DNA from: Halobellus captivus
GTDB lineage: Archaea > Halobacteriota > Halobacteria > Halobacteriales > Haloferacaceae
Direction: 5' to 3'
Length of the DNA stretch: 64,000 nucleotides
NCBI RefSeq assembly: GCF_003697845.1
Contig: NZ_RDQE01000001.1
Coordinates: 310,001-374,000 of the forward strand
A program made the translations under genes and the position numbers. This document shows positions 28,095 through 36,667 of the stretch, piece by piece. A model generated the notes under the pieces. That model had not been told where the DNA came from, made no database searches, and was given only the letters and a program-made list of their open reading frames with translations. The first letter of the stretch is position 1, and the number at the start of each line of letters is the position of its first letter.

Positions 28095-28274
28095 TCAGGC
28101 GTCGACGACGCCTTCGGGACCGGCCGAGTACGAGCAGGCGGGACAGACGGCGTACCCGAGGGCGTCGTACGGCACGGACGTCGACGGAACGGTCTCGCCA
28201 CAGTCGGGACAGCGGAACGTCGAGGGGTCGGTGCCACCGCCGAAGTCGAACGACGTGAAGTGATCGGTCGCCAT
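28095..28274 (-). CDS. Small zinc-ribbon protein
   Basis: 59 residues: MATDHFTSFDFGGG, then CPDCGETVPSTSVPYDALGY, then CPACSYSAGPEG, giving a CxxC-(x)n-CxxC zinc ribbon. Haloarchaea have many such short zinc-finger proteins, some with effects on growth, motility or biofilm, but no role can be given here. A TATA-like element at 28298-28305 is about 27 bases upstream of the ATG. Confidence 0.7.
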   Translation of the reverse strand: MATDHFTSFDFGGGTDPSTFRCPDCGETVPSTSVPYDALGYAVCPACSYSAGPEGVVDA

Positions 28275-28297
28275 GGCTCGGATTAGGGGAGAGATCC

Positions 28298-28305
28298 CTA
28301 TAGTT
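28298..28305 (-). promoter_or_regulatory. TATA-like element of the zinc-ribbon gene
   Basis: Minus-strand AACTATAG, about 27 bases before the start at 28274. Confidence 0.45.
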
Positions 28306-28340
28306 ACGACCCGCTTGATGGGACGGTAGTCACACCCTGA

Positions 28341-28349
28341 TTTATATGC
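28341..28349 (+). promoter_or_regulatory. TATA-like element of the M24 peptidase gene
   Basis: TTTATATGC, about 28 bases before the ATG at 28372. Twenty bases further upstream (28321-28330) is GGACGGTAGT, identical to one half of the palindrome at the CHAT promoter. Confidence 0.5.
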
Positions 28350-28371
28350 TCCCGCCGGGCGGAGGGCGTGT

Positions 28372-29481
28372 ATGACCGACGACGCGTACGCGGCCCGCCG
28401 CGACCGGGCGGGAGAGCGGCTCCGGGCGATCGGGGCCGAGGCGCTGATCTGCTTCCCGAGCCGGAACCTCCAGTATCTCACCGGGTTCGCGACGGAGCCG
28501 GGCGAACGCCACTTCCTGCTCGTCGTCCCCGCCGAGGGCGACCCGAGCCTGCTCGTTCCGGCACTGTACGGGACCCAACTCCGCGAGGAGACGAGCGTCG
28601 AGGACGTGCGGACCTGGGCGGACGGCGACGACCCGCGATCCGCGACTCGGGACCTCCTCGAGGCACACGACCTCCGCGACGGGCGACTCCTCGTCGACGA
28701 CACGATGTGGGCGCGGTTCACTCACGACCTCCGGGCGATCGCGCCGGACGCGGAGTGGGGACTCGCCAGCGAGGCGCTCGCCGACCTCCGGGTCCGCAAG
28801 GACGGGACGGAGTTGGCCGCGTTGCGGGCGGCGGCCGCGGCCGCCGACGCGACCGTCGAGGACCTCCGGGAATTCGGCTCCGACGCGGTCGGCATGACCG
28901 AGCACGAACTCGCGGACCGGATCGCCGACCGACTGGCGGCCCACGGCGGCGAGGGAACCTCCTTCGAGACGATCGTGGGCGCGGGCGCGAACGGGGCGAA
29001 GCCGCACCACGGCCACGGGGACAGGGAGATCCGCGCCGGCGACCCCGTCGTCCTCGACTTCGGGACGCGCGTCGACGGGTATCCCTCCGACCAGACGCGG
29101 ACGCTCGTGTTCGCGGACGACCCGCCCGAGGAGTATCGGACGGTTCACGCGGTCGTTCGGGAGGCACAGGCCGCCGCGGTCGACGCCGTCGAGCCCGGAG
29201 TCACCGCGGCGGCCGTCGATCGAGCCGCCCGGTCGGTCATCGAGGAGGCGGGATACGGCGACCGCTTCGTCCACCGGACCGGCCACGGGGTCGGCCTCGA
29301 CGTCCACGAGGAGCCGTACGTCGTGGCGGGCAACGACCGCGAGCTGGAGACCGGGATGGTGTTCTCGGTCGAGCCCGGAATATACCTCGAGGGACGGTTC
29401 GGCTGTCGGATCGAGGACCTGGTCGTCGTCACGGACGACGGCGTGGAGCGACTGAACGCGACCGATCGGGGGTGGCGGTGA
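28372..29481 (+). CDS. pepQ: M24 family Xaa-Pro peptidase
   Basis: 369 residues: an N-terminal creatinase-like domain (about 1-130) and the C-terminal pita-bread catalytic domain. The five metal ligands are visible: two Asp in LDFGTRVDGYPSDQTRT, His in HRTGHGVGLDVHEEPY, Glu in FSVEPGIYLEG and Glu in GCRIEDLVVV. It is predicted to cleave peptides with proline at the second position (dipeptidase or aminopeptidase), in the cytoplasm. The gene symbol is a family-level label. Confidence 0.9.
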   Translation: MTDDAYAARRDRAGERLRAIGAEALICFPSRNLQYLTGFATEPGERHFLLVVPAEGDPSLLVPALYGTQLREETSVEDVRTWADGDDPRSATRDLLEAHDLRDGRLLVDDTMWARFTHDLRAIAPDAEWGLASEALADLRVRKDGTELAALRAAAAAADATVEDLREFGSDAVGMTEHELADRIADRLAAHGGEGTSFETIVGAGANGAKPHHGHGDREIRAGDPVVLDFGTRVDGYPSDQTRTLVFADDPPEEYRTVHAVVREAQAAAVDAVEPGVTAAAVDRAARSVIEEAGYGDRFVHRTGHGVGLDVHEEPYVVAGNDRELETGMVFSVEPGIYLEGRFGCRIEDLVVVTDDGVERLNATDRGWR

Positions 29482-29536
29482 GGAGGAAGGGGGCCGTACC
29501 GAAACCGTTACCATCGACCGACCGGAATCGCGAGCC

Positions 29537-29842
29537 ATGAGCGAAAGCGACGAGGAGGCCGACGCGGAGGCCGAAGAGGACGCCGAGCCCGCCGTCGAAC
29601 TCGGCGACGGCCCCGACGTCGCGGGCGAGCCGGTCGCCCGCGTCGCCTCCCGGCTCACGTGGCCCGCGACCCGAAGCGACGTGCGCGCCCAGGAGGGCGA
29701 CGCGACCGTCCGGACTCCCGACGGACCGACGAGCCTGGACGCCGTCCTCGAGGAATCGGAGGTCCCGCTCTTCGAGAGCCGCGGCGAGTTCCACGAGGCG
29801 GTCGAGGACGTGGTGGGAAGCGGCCCGGTCGCCACGGAATAG
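29537..29842 (+). CDS. DUF5789-like small acidic protein
   Basis: 101 residues. After a very acidic N terminus comes ASRLTWPATRSDVRAQEGD and a C-terminal segment SLDAVLEESEVPLFESRGEF...VVGSGPVATE, matching my memory of the haloarchaeal DUF5789 family (disordered acidic start, then a small alpha/beta domain ending in a helix). Function unknown. It begins 56 bases after the M24 peptidase gene on the same strand and may be co-transcribed. Confidence 0.65.
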   Translation: MSESDEEADAEAEEDAEPAVELGDGPDVAGEPVARVASRLTWPATRSDVRAQEGDATVRTPDGPTSLDAVLEESEVPLFESRGEFHEAVEDVVGSGPVATE

Positions 29843-29939
29843 GCGGTCCCGAACGTCCCGGCCGGATCGAGCCCCCGGACGCGCCCGCGACGAGCCGACA
29901 CGCACACCCTTTTTGTCCGTACCGGTCCGACGGTCGCAC

Positions 29940-30386
29940 ATGACGCTCCCGTTCGATCCCGACGACCTGGACGGCGACGACTTCGGCGAGAAACGCGCGA
30001 CCCTCGAGATGGACCACGAGGCGGCTATCGAGCACGTCCGCGAGGTCTGTGCAGATGTGGGGTTCGGCTTCCCCGTCGAGTTCTCCCCCTCGGAGATGCT
30101 GAACGAGAAGGTCGACGCCGACCGCGATCCCTACTACGTTCTCGGCGCGTGTAACCCCGCCGTGGCCGACCGCGCGCTCGACGCCACCGACGGCCGGATC
30201 GGCTCGCTGTTCCCGTGTAACATGGTGATAGAACAGGTCGAACCCGGGAGACAGGTCGTCCACCACGTCTCGATCATGAAGATCGCGCGGCTGCTCGGCC
30301 TCCCGAGCGACGACGAGGGGATGGACGCGATAGTCGAGGACACCGGCGAGATGGTCGGCGAGGTCTTCGAACGCCTCGAGGACTGA
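29940..30386 (+). CDS. DUF302 family protein
   Basis: 148 residues with the DUF302 core: AIEHVREVCADVGFGFPVEF, YYVLGACNPAVADRALDA, GSLFPCNMVIEQVEPG. The family is widespread in bacteria and archaea and has a fold of unclear role, possibly binding heme or small ligands. A T-rich stretch at about 29908-29916 lies at TATA distance from the ATG, which is the start that matches the family. Confidence 0.85.
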   Translation: MTLPFDPDDLDGDDFGEKRATLEMDHEAAIEHVREVCADVGFGFPVEFSPSEMLNEKVDADRDPYYVLGACNPAVADRALDATDGRIGSLFPCNMVIEQVEPGRQVVHHVSIMKIARLLGLPSDDEGMDAIVEDTGEMVGEVFERLED

Positions 30387-30583
30387 GCGGCCCGCGACGT
30401 CGACGTCCCCGACTCGGTTCCCGTTCGTCTCCGGACCTTCCTTCTCGTTCGTCTTCGACCCGTCCGCCGCCGACGGGCCCGCCTCCGTGACCGCGAGGAG
30501 CCATCCCAACCGGGCGGGTTTCCCGGTTCGCAGGTCCGATCGAAGGTAATCCCGACCGACTCGGATCACCTCACGTTCGGGTA

Positions 30584-30796
30584 TTACCGTCCGTTCTCGA
30601 CGCGCTCGCGGAGCCGGTCCATTTCGGACTCCAGCTCCGCGATCCGTTCCTCGAGCGCCGACCGACGGCGGAGGAGGAGGAACACGGCCACGGCACCGAG
30701 CGCGACGGGAGCGACGAGCAGCAACAGCACCAGCGCGACGATCACGAGTTCCGGACCGCCCGGGACGCCGAACTGCGCGAGGAGGGCAACGAGCAT
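30584..30796 (-). CDS. Small membrane-anchored coiled-coil protein, TatA-like N terminus
   Basis: 70 residues. The opening FGVPGGPELVIVALVLLLL is like the N terminus of haloarchaeal TatA (twin-arginine translocase), but the hydrophobic region continues to about residue 45, long enough for two helices, and the amphipathic helix with FG hinge is not clear. It ends in a charged coiled coil, RSALEERIAELESEMDRLRE. It could be a divergent TatA relative or an unrelated anchor. Confidence 0.6.
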   Translation of the reverse strand: MLVALLAQFGVPGGPELVIVALVLLLLVAPVALGAVAVFLLLRRRSALEERIAELESEMDRLRERVENGR

Positions 30797-30931
30797 GTCT
30801 GACGCTCGTCATGACGGGACAAAAACCCTCGGTCCGGACCGCCGGATCGACGGTGGCGAGCGTCCGAGCCACGGCCACTCCCGACGTGAGCATCCTCCCC
30901 GCGGACGTCCCCGCCGCGCTCTCCCGGACGC

Positions 30932-32257
30932 TCAGTCGTCTCGGCCGGTGAAGTCGGCGAGGTTCGCCTGGAGTCCCGCCGCCATCGTCGACTTCCGCCG
31001 GAGTCGCCCGAGCGAGATCGGCAGCCGCTCCGTGACGCCGCGAACCGCCTCGCCGAACGTCTCCGCGGTGCCGTGCTCGCCCTCGAAGGCGTTCCGGACG
31101 GCCTCGCGCACCTGCCAGACGCCGACCGGTCCCCAGTAGTCGTCGGAGACGTGCCGGCAGACGAGGACCTTCGCCTGCCGGCCGCGGTCGTGGAGGTGTT
31201 CGAGGACGCCGAGGCGAGCCGCGTAGTACGCGCCCGCGGTCTCCTCGACGTACCCCGTCCGCCCCTCGCGGCCCTCGCTCGCGGCCGCGAGGTAGACGCC
31301 GGCGTCGGGGTCGGGGTTCCAGATCGAGCCGGGCGCCTTCATCTCGACCAGCTCGTACTCCCAGTCCCCGGGTGCGAGAACGACCCAGAACGCGTTGCCG
31401 AGGTACTCGTTGCGGTGGACCTCGATCCGGTCGATCGACGGGTCGTCCCGGATCGACCCGCGGAGGAACTGTCCGATCGTGTCGTCGACGGCGGTGATCG
31501 ACCAGCGGGTCGGCACGAGCCGCCGGTCCCGCCCGCGCCCGAGCGCGCCCGCGGAGAGGATCGTGTTGATGTCGTACACGTCGAACCCTCGACGGTAGAG
31601 GTACGTCATCGCCCCCTCCGCGCGCCAGTCGTCGTCCTCGAGGGTCTTCTTCACCGGCCGCGGCACGTGCGGGTTCTCCCCGAGCGACGCGTCCCGTGCC
31701 GCCGCCCGCGGCCCGGTCGGCGTCTTCACGTCCTCGAGGCCGACCTCGAAGTCGAGGTCGGGGGTACCGTCGAGGCCGATCTCGACGTCGACGGGGCGGT
31801 CCGCGATCGCGACCTCGCGTTGGACGCCGAGCCAGCCGTCCCACGCGTCGTGGACGCTCGCCACGTCGCTTCCGGTTGCTCCGACCCCGGAACTGCCGAT
31901 CCCGGCGTCGGTCACGTCGACGCCGCGGTTGGCGTTGAGCAGGCTGGTCCGGCGCTCGAAGACGTCCGCGATCGAGACGTCCTCGTCGTACCACGCGCCG
32001 GAGGTCCGGAAGTTGGCGGCGCGCTCCTCGCGACCGACCGGCGAGAGCAGCCCCGTCGAGACGTTCGGATAGTCCGATCGGCCGACGAAGATCGACGGGG
32101 AGACGCTGCCGACGACCGCGTCGTCCGAGACCTCCGCGTCGAACCGCCGCTCGAAGGAGTCGAGGTGCTCTACGATCCCGTAGTCCTTCTCGCGGGCGAG
32201 CCGCCGGCGCTCGGCCCGCTCGTTCTCCTCGAACTCGAGGTACTCGTCGAGCCGCAT
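30932..32257 (-). CDS. nreA: NreA-type DNA repair protein
   Basis: 441 residues of the archaeal Nre family, linked to repair of DNA damage through interaction with PCNA. The conserved core SVSPSIFVGRSDYPNVSTG is near residues 50-70. The protein ends LQANLADFTGRDD, where QANLADF is a PCNA-interacting (PIP-like) motif. No N-terminal cysteine cluster is present, although many archaeal NreA proteins have a zinc finger there. The region upstream (32258-32656) holds the second RNA-like element. Confidence 0.87.
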   Translation of the reverse strand: MRLDEYLEFEENERAERRRLAREKDYGIVEHLDSFERRFDAEVSDDAVVGSVSPSIFVGRSDYPNVSTGLLSPVGREERAANFRTSGAWYDEDVSIADVFERRTSLLNANRGVDVTDAGIGSSGVGATGSDVASVHDAWDGWLGVQREVAIADRPVDVEIGLDGTPDLDFEVGLEDVKTPTGPRAAARDASLGENPHVPRPVKKTLEDDDWRAEGAMTYLYRRGFDVYDINTILSAGALGRGRDRRLVPTRWSITAVDDTIGQFLRGSIRDDPSIDRIEVHRNEYLGNAFWVVLAPGDWEYELVEMKAPGSIWNPDPDAGVYLAAASEGREGRTGYVEETAGAYYAARLGVLEHLHDRGRQAKVLVCRHVSDDYWGPVGVWQVREAVRNAFEGEHGTAETFGEAVRGVTERLPISLGRLRRKSTMAAGLQANLADFTGRDD

Positions 32258-32346
32258 TCGTCGATCGTTGGCGGCGGGCCGGCTTGAACGTTGCTTCGAT
32301 CGCTGAGTCCCAGTTCAGTCGGATCGTACTACGTCATGCGGTCGGC

Positions 32347-32588
32347 GCGATCCGGTGAGCGGGTCGCGGACCCGCGAACCGATCGCGAGGGACGCGGTGA
32401 GCGCTCGAAGAGCGCGAACCGCGAGGCTGGGGAGGCGTGAGGTGCGGGATCGTGAGGTCGGGTGGGATACAAAGGGGCAGCCGGGAAGCGGGCGCAGACG
32501 ACGTAAGCACCGCAGGAACGACCAACGCGAGTGACGAGGAGCACAGCGAGTGTGCGCCCGCTTCCCGGCTGGGGCTTTGGCGGTGTTC
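32347..32588 (+). ncRNA. Candidate structured RNA element, copy B
   Basis: Same architecture as the element at 26608-26831. P1 pairs 32347-32351 with 32382-32386 and 32353-32356 with 32378-32381. P2 pairs 32359-32365 with 32369-32375 (loop GCG). P3 pairs 32393-32398 with 32418-32423 and 32401-32406 with 32410-32415 (loop GAA). Box 1 is 32423-32447, identical over 25 bases to copy A. P4 is a perfect 17-bp stem, 32480-32496 with 32553-32569. Box 2 is 32568-32588, core TGGGGCTTTGGCGGTGTTC. It sits between nreA and tfb, both on the minus strand, so it is transcribed, if at all, opposite to them. Confidence 0.6.
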
Positions 32589-32656
32589 GTAGTCACCCTG
32601 ACGACCGAATAGCCGACCGGCTGGAATCGCAAACGGTTCACCGCGCCAACAACGAT

Positions 32657-33658
32657 CTACGCGTGGATCCCCATCGCCTCGATCTGTTCCTGATACCGGT
32701 TGCGGATGGTGACTTCGGTGACCTGGGCGACGTCGGCGACCTCGCGTTGGGTCTTCTTCTCGTTACACAGAAGCGACGCGGCGTAGATGGCGGCGGCGGC
32801 GTAGCCGGTGGGGGACTTCCCCGACAACAACCCCTGTTCGGCGGTGGTCTCGATGATCTCGTTGGCCTTCGACTGGACCTCCTCGCTGAGGCCGAGCTCG
32901 GAGGAGAACCGTGGGACGTACTTCTGGGGGTCGACGGGCCGCATCTCCAGTCCGAGCTCCTGGGAGATGTAGCGATACGTCCGGCCGATCTCCTTGCGAT
33001 CGACCCGCGAGACGTCGGAGATCTCCTCGAGCGATCGGGGGATCCCCTCCTTGCGACAGGCGGCGTAGAGGGCGGCGGTGGAGACGCCCTCGATCGAGCG
33101 GCCGCGGATGAGGTCCTCCGAGAGCGCGCGTCGATAGATGACCGAGGCGACCTCCCGAACCGACCGGGGGACGCCCAGCGCGCTCGCCATGCGGTCGATC
33201 TCCGAGAGCGCGAACTGGAGGTTGCGCTCGCCCGCGTCCTTCGTCCGGATCCGCTCCTGCCACTTGCGGAGCCGATGCATCTGCGAGCGCTTCTTCGAGG
33301 AGATGGAGCGCCCGTACGCGTCCTTGTCCTTCCAGTCGATCGTCGTCGTCAGCCCCTTGTCGTGCATCGTCTTCGTCGTCGGCGCGCCGACGCGGGACTT
33401 CGACTGCCGCTCGGAGTGGTTGAACGCCCGCCACTCCGGGCCGGGGTCGATCTGCTCCTCCTCGACGATGAGCCCGGTCGCCTCGTGTATCAGTTCGCCG
33501 TCGGCCGTCCGGGTGAGCTCCGCAGGGTCGAGGTCGTCGGGGTCCAGCTCGTCGGGATCGACTTCTTCGACGTCCACCTCGTCGGTTTTCGATCCCTCCG
33601 CGTCCTCGTCCCGCACGCGCTGCCGGTCGTGATCCCGTTGCCGGGTGGGCCGTGTCAT
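32657..33658 (-). CDS. tfb: Transcription initiation factor B without zinc-ribbon cysteines
   Basis: 333 residues. TFB bridges TBP-TATA and RNA polymerase. The C-terminal core has two cyclin repeats (about 130-215 and 225-320), including [20 protein letters not shown] and the final helix-turn-helix [20 protein letters not shown]. The B-reader/linker region [20 protein letters not shown] is intact. The N-terminal zinc ribbon, however, has no cysteine: its place is taken by [19 protein letters not shown] and a remnant [11 protein letters not shown]. Haloarchaea usually have several TFBs; this is a cysteine-free version. Two TATA-like elements lie just upstream. Confidence 0.92.
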   Translation of the reverse strand: MTRPTRQRDHDRQRVRDEDAEGSKTDEVDVEEVDPDELDPDDLDPAELTRTADGELIHEATGLIVEEEQIDPGPEWRAFNHSERQSKSRVGAPTTKTMHDKGLTTTIDWKDKDAYGRSISSKKRSQMHRLRKWQERIRTKDAGERNLQFALSEIDRMASALGVPRSVREVASVIYRRALSEDLIRGRSIEGVSTAALYAACRKEGIPRSLEEISDVSRVDRKEIGRTYRYISQELGLEMRPVDPQKYVPRFSSELGLSEEVQSKANEIIETTAEQGLLSGKSPTGYAAAAIYAASLLCNEKKTQREVADVAQVTEVTIRNRYQEQIEAMGIHA

Positions 33659-33662
33659 CGCA

Positions 33663-33695
33663 TTTATATACTACGTTTACCGACTGACTTAAAAG
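33663..33695 (-). promoter_or_regulatory. Two TATA-like elements before tfb
   Basis: Minus-strand CTTTTAAGT (about 33687-33695) is at the usual distance from the ATG. A second, AGTATATAAAT, ends about five bases from the ATG (about 33663-33673). Binding of TBP/TFB to the nearer one would cover the start region and could limit the gene's own expression. Confidence 0.4.
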
Positions 33696-33782
33696 TTCGT
33701 GAGCGATCGGATCGAGCGGCCGCGGAGGTACCGCACCGACCGACGGACAACGCTTTGGGTCGCCGACACCGACTCCCGAGAG

Positions 33783-34379
33783 ATGCCGACGATCGACTGC
33801 GATCCGGCCGACGCGCGGGCTCGTCTGGAGGACGCCGGCGTCCGGATCGACGCCGGAAACACCGCCCACGAGCGGTGGCGCGCCGAGCGCGACGGGGCGG
33901 TCGCCGTCGCCTACGACGACAAGGTGGTCGTCCAGGGAAGCGATCCCGCTCGACTGACGAACCTTCTCGCGGACGGAGGCGGACGCGCGCACGTCTACTT
34001 CGACGGCGCGTCCAGGGGGAACCCCGGACCCGGCGCGGTCGGCTGGTGTCTCGTCACCGCCGACGGCGTCGTCGCCGAGGGAAGCGAGCGGATCGGCCGC
34101 GTCACCAACAACCAGGCGGAGTACGCCGCGCTGATCCGCGCGCTGGAGGCGGCGGACGAGTACGGCTTCGACGAGATCGACGTCCGGGGGGACTCCGAAC
34201 TGATCGTGAAACAGGTGCGCGGCGAGTGGAACGCGAACGATCCGACGTTACGCGAGAGGCGCGTCCGGGCCCGCGAGCTGTTGGACCGGTTCGACCGCTG
34301 GTCGATCGCGCACGTTCCGCGGGAGATAAACGCGCGCGCCGACGACCTGGCGAACGAGGCACTCGATGACGCGAACTGA
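33783..34379 (+). CDS. rnhA: Ribonuclease HI
   Basis: 198 residues. It removes RNA from RNA-DNA hybrids. After about 65 extra N-terminal residues comes the RNase H fold with four acidic catalytic positions: Asp in VYFDGASRGNPGPGA, Glu in NNQAEYAAL, Asp in RGDSELIVKQ and Asp in REINARADDLANEAL. This resembles the archaeal/bacterial type lacking the basic protrusion. It overlaps the next gene by 14 bases, so the two are surely co-expressed. Confidence 0.93.
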   Translation: MPTIDCDPADARARLEDAGVRIDAGNTAHERWRAERDGAVAVAYDDKVVVQGSDPARLTNLLADGGGRAHVYFDGASRGNPGPGAVGWCLVTADGVVAEGSERIGRVTNNQAEYAALIRALEAADEYGFDEIDVRGDSELIVKQVRGEWNANDPTLRERRVRARELLDRFDRWSIAHVPREINARADDLANEALDDAN

Positions 34380-35073
34380 CGACGAGCCACCGGAGTGGGC
34401 GAAAGAACGGGCACGAGAGCTGATGGCGACCGAGGACGACGAGGGGGTCGACGACTCGGACGAGGGCCACGAGGACGGCGAAAGCGGGGCTGACACGCCG
34501 AGTGAGGACGGGTCCGAACGGGTTCCCGACGTACCGGTTGAGGTCGTCGACGAGGCCGAACGCCTCACCCGACTCGCGCGGGAGGCGGTCGACCCCGCGG
34601 CCGCGGAGGGATACCGCGACCGCCGGGACGATCTGGTGACCGACCACGAGTACACGCCGCGACTCCGCGAGGAGGACGACACGCTCGTGTTGTACCCCGA
34701 GGAGTGGATGGAGTCGGGGACCGTCCAACTCGACCGCATCGAGGACACGGATCGGGCGGTGGAGGTGTCGCTTTCCGGGCCGGGCGATGCCGACCGCTAC
34801 CGCGAGGTCGCCGGCTACAACGACGCGGTCGCCGACGCGGTCGCCGAGCGGGCCGACGAGGTCCACGCCGAGACCGCCCGGAGCTTCGCGGCGTTCATGA
34901 GCAACCACTACGTGCGCGCGGTCGACGACGCGACCCCCGAGATGCGCGCGGAGTTCCGCGAGGAGTTCTTCCCGCGGAACGCCTGGCCGACCGACGAGCA
35001 ACGGGCGGCCCTCGAGGAGTCGCTCGAGACGATCGAGCGCGTCGCGGCCGCGCTCGACGAGCCGGCGCCGTAG
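34366..35073 (+). CDS. rnhA operon protein, function unknown
   Basis: 235 residues. It starts inside the 3' end of rnhA (14-base overlap) and matches the protein commonly called 'rnhA operon protein' in haloarchaea. After EWAKERARELMATEDDE and an acidic stretch come a helix-rich region with LTRLAREAVDPAAAEGYRDR and a beta-strand segment HEYTPRLREEDDTLVLYPEE. No catalytic motif is recognised. The conserved coupling suggests a role near RNase HI activity, but that is an inference from context only. Confidence 0.8.
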   Translation: MTRTDDEPPEWAKERARELMATEDDEGVDDSDEGHEDGESGADTPSEDGSERVPDVPVEVVDEAERLTRLAREAVDPAAAEGYRDRRDDLVTDHEYTPRLREEDDTLVLYPEEWMESGTVQLDRIEDTDRAVEVSLSGPGDADRYREVAGYNDAVADAVAERADEVHAETARSFAAFMSNHYVRAVDDATPEMRAEFREEFFPRNAWPTDEQRAALEESLETIERVAAALDEPAP

Positions 35074-35209
35074 CGGACCGCAGTCACGCTCGCAGTCGGC
35101 CACGTTCAGTTACACTCGGAACCGTCCACCCGCGAGCACGAGCTGTGCCGACGGAGCCAGGGCTCCGGGGGTCGAAAGGACGGACTGCAACGTTCCGCGA
35201 CGGAGCGGG

Positions 35210-35563
35210 CTACTCCTCGATGAGCGCCCGCACCTCGGCCGCACGGCCTTCGTCGGTTACGAAACGGTCGAGTACCCACTCCAACTGCCCGAGGACGACG
35301 TCGTGGCCGGCGTCGGTGAGCGCGTACTGGTTCGTGCGCTTGTCGAGTTCGCTCTTCTCGATGAAGCCGTCATCGACGAGGTCGTCGAGGTTGGGGTAGA
35401 GCCGACCGTGGTTCACCTCGGAGCCGTAGTACGCCTCGAGTTCACGTTTGACCGCGAGCCCGTACATGGGTTCCTCCGCGAGGATCGTCAGGATGTTCTG
35501 TTGGAACGCGGTCAAGTCGTGTGCGGTCGTCGATGCTTCAGGAACCGATCGTGCCTCTGACAT
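35210..35563 (-). CDS. PadR family transcriptional regulator
   Basis: 117 residues from the ATG at 35563. The winged helix shows the PadR pattern: LTAFQQNILTILAEEPMYGL, RELEAYYGSEVNHGRLYPNL, DDGFIEKSELDKRTNQYALT. Haloarchaeal PadR-like proteins often repress a neighbouring operon or themselves. The upstream A/T-rich stretch near 35585-35600 (minus-strand AAAGGTTATAAGTC) is a likely promoter about 30 bases before the start. Confidence 0.88.
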   Translation of the reverse strand: MSEARSVPEASTTAHDLTAFQQNILTILAEEPMYGLAVKRELEAYYGSEVNHGRLYPNLDDLVDDGFIEKSELDKRTNQYALTDAGHDVVLGQLEWVLDRFVTDEGRAAEVRALIEE

Positions 35564-35589
35564 GCCGGATAGAAAAGTTCCCTGACTTA

Positions 35590-35995
35590 TAACCTTTCTC
35601 AACGTTCATCGAATTTACGACCTCTCAACGGGATCGAGACCGACGAATGGGCGTTTCGAGCGATCGATCCGGCGTTTCCGCGTGATGGCCCGATGAGGGG
35701 TGAAAAACGATCCGTCGGTTTCAAACGAGTATACACTTACCGTAGACAACGAAACCGGCAAAACGGTGACGGATCCACGATCGAGGACCGTCCGAACGGG
35801 GCCGAATCGGTCCCGATCGGTTGGAATCATCCTATGGGAATACTCGAAACGTCTCAGGGGAATATTTCTGGGACACCGGGACGACTACTCGGGAGCACGC
35901 GCGGAAGGAGGGCCCGACGTGCATCGAGGCGGCCGCGTGGTCGGTCCGGGGCGTCCCGAAAGGATTTTCCACGCGTTCGTCGCAGTACCCGATAC
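35590..35995. other. Long intergenic region between padR and ppa
   Basis: About 400 bases, clearly less G+C-rich than the surroundings between 35600 and 35880. It includes a TTATAA promoter for padR at the left end. I find no convincing gene; a 100-codon open frame at 35700-36002 has no recognisable features and ends inside ppa. A leader or promoter for ppa must lie here. Confidence 0.5.
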
Positions 35996-36532
35996 ATGGT
36001 AAACCTCTGGGAGGACCTCGAAACGGGGCCGGACGCCCCCGACGAGATCTACGCGATCGTGGAGTGTCTCAAGGGCGAGCGCAACAAGTACGAGTACGAC
36101 AAGGACGTTCCCGGCGTCGTCCTCGATCGGGTGCTCCACTCGAACGTCCACTACCCGTACGACTACGGATTCATCCCGCAGTCGTACTACGACGACGAGG
36201 ACCCCTTCGACGTGATGGTGCTCGTCGAGGACCAGACGTTCCCCGGCTGCGTGATCGAGGCCCGACCCGTCGCGCTGATGAAGATGGACGACGACGGCGA
36301 GCAGGACGACAAGGTGATCGCGGTGCCGACGGAGGACCCGCGGTTCGATCACGTCGAGGACCTCGAGGACATCCCCCAGCAGATCCGCGACGAGATAGAC
36401 GAGTTCTTCTCGACGTACAAGAACCTGGAGGAGGGGAAGGAAGTCGAGACGTTGGGCTGGGAGGACGCGGCGACCGCGAAGGAGGCGATCGAGCACGCCC
36501 AGGACCTCTACGACGAGGAGTTCGGAGCCTAA
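35996..36532 (+). CDS. ppa: Inorganic pyrophosphatase (family I)
   Basis: 178 residues. It hydrolyses pyrophosphate to phosphate with magnesium, pulling biosynthetic reactions forward. The signature DYGFIPQSYYDDEDPFDVMV contains the metal-binding aspartates; another Asp set is in MKMDDDGEQDDKVIAVP. The length matches archaeal/bacterial family I enzymes, which are usually hexamers. The frame is open upstream, but MVNLWEDLETGPD is the expected N terminus. Confidence 0.95.
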   Translation: MVNLWEDLETGPDAPDEIYAIVECLKGERNKYEYDKDVPGVVLDRVLHSNVHYPYDYGFIPQSYYDDEDPFDVMVLVEDQTFPGCVIEARPVALMKMDDDGEQDDKVIAVPTEDPRFDHVEDLEDIPQQIRDEIDEFFSTYKNLEEGKEVETLGWEDAATAKEAIEHAQDLYDEEFGA

Positions 36533-36667
36533 CGAGGGCGGTCGGGACGCGAACGGGAGCGGTCGCGCCCGCCGATGGATAACCGACGCGTATGGTGACC
36601 CTCGCATCGATGTTTTATGCGTATGAGTAATTTTTAGAGGGTGGAACCGGTAGTATCGGGTAGGACC

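Noticed and set aside
32315-32641. A 108-codon minus-strand open frame over copy B of the RNA-like element
   Set aside because: It is very basic, its sequence follows the boxes and stems, and copy A has no equivalent protein. The structured-element reading explains the conservation better.
35700-36002. A 100-codon plus-strand open frame before ppa
   Set aside because: No recognisable family, an odd second half that copies another frame of the ppa leader, and overlap with ppa.
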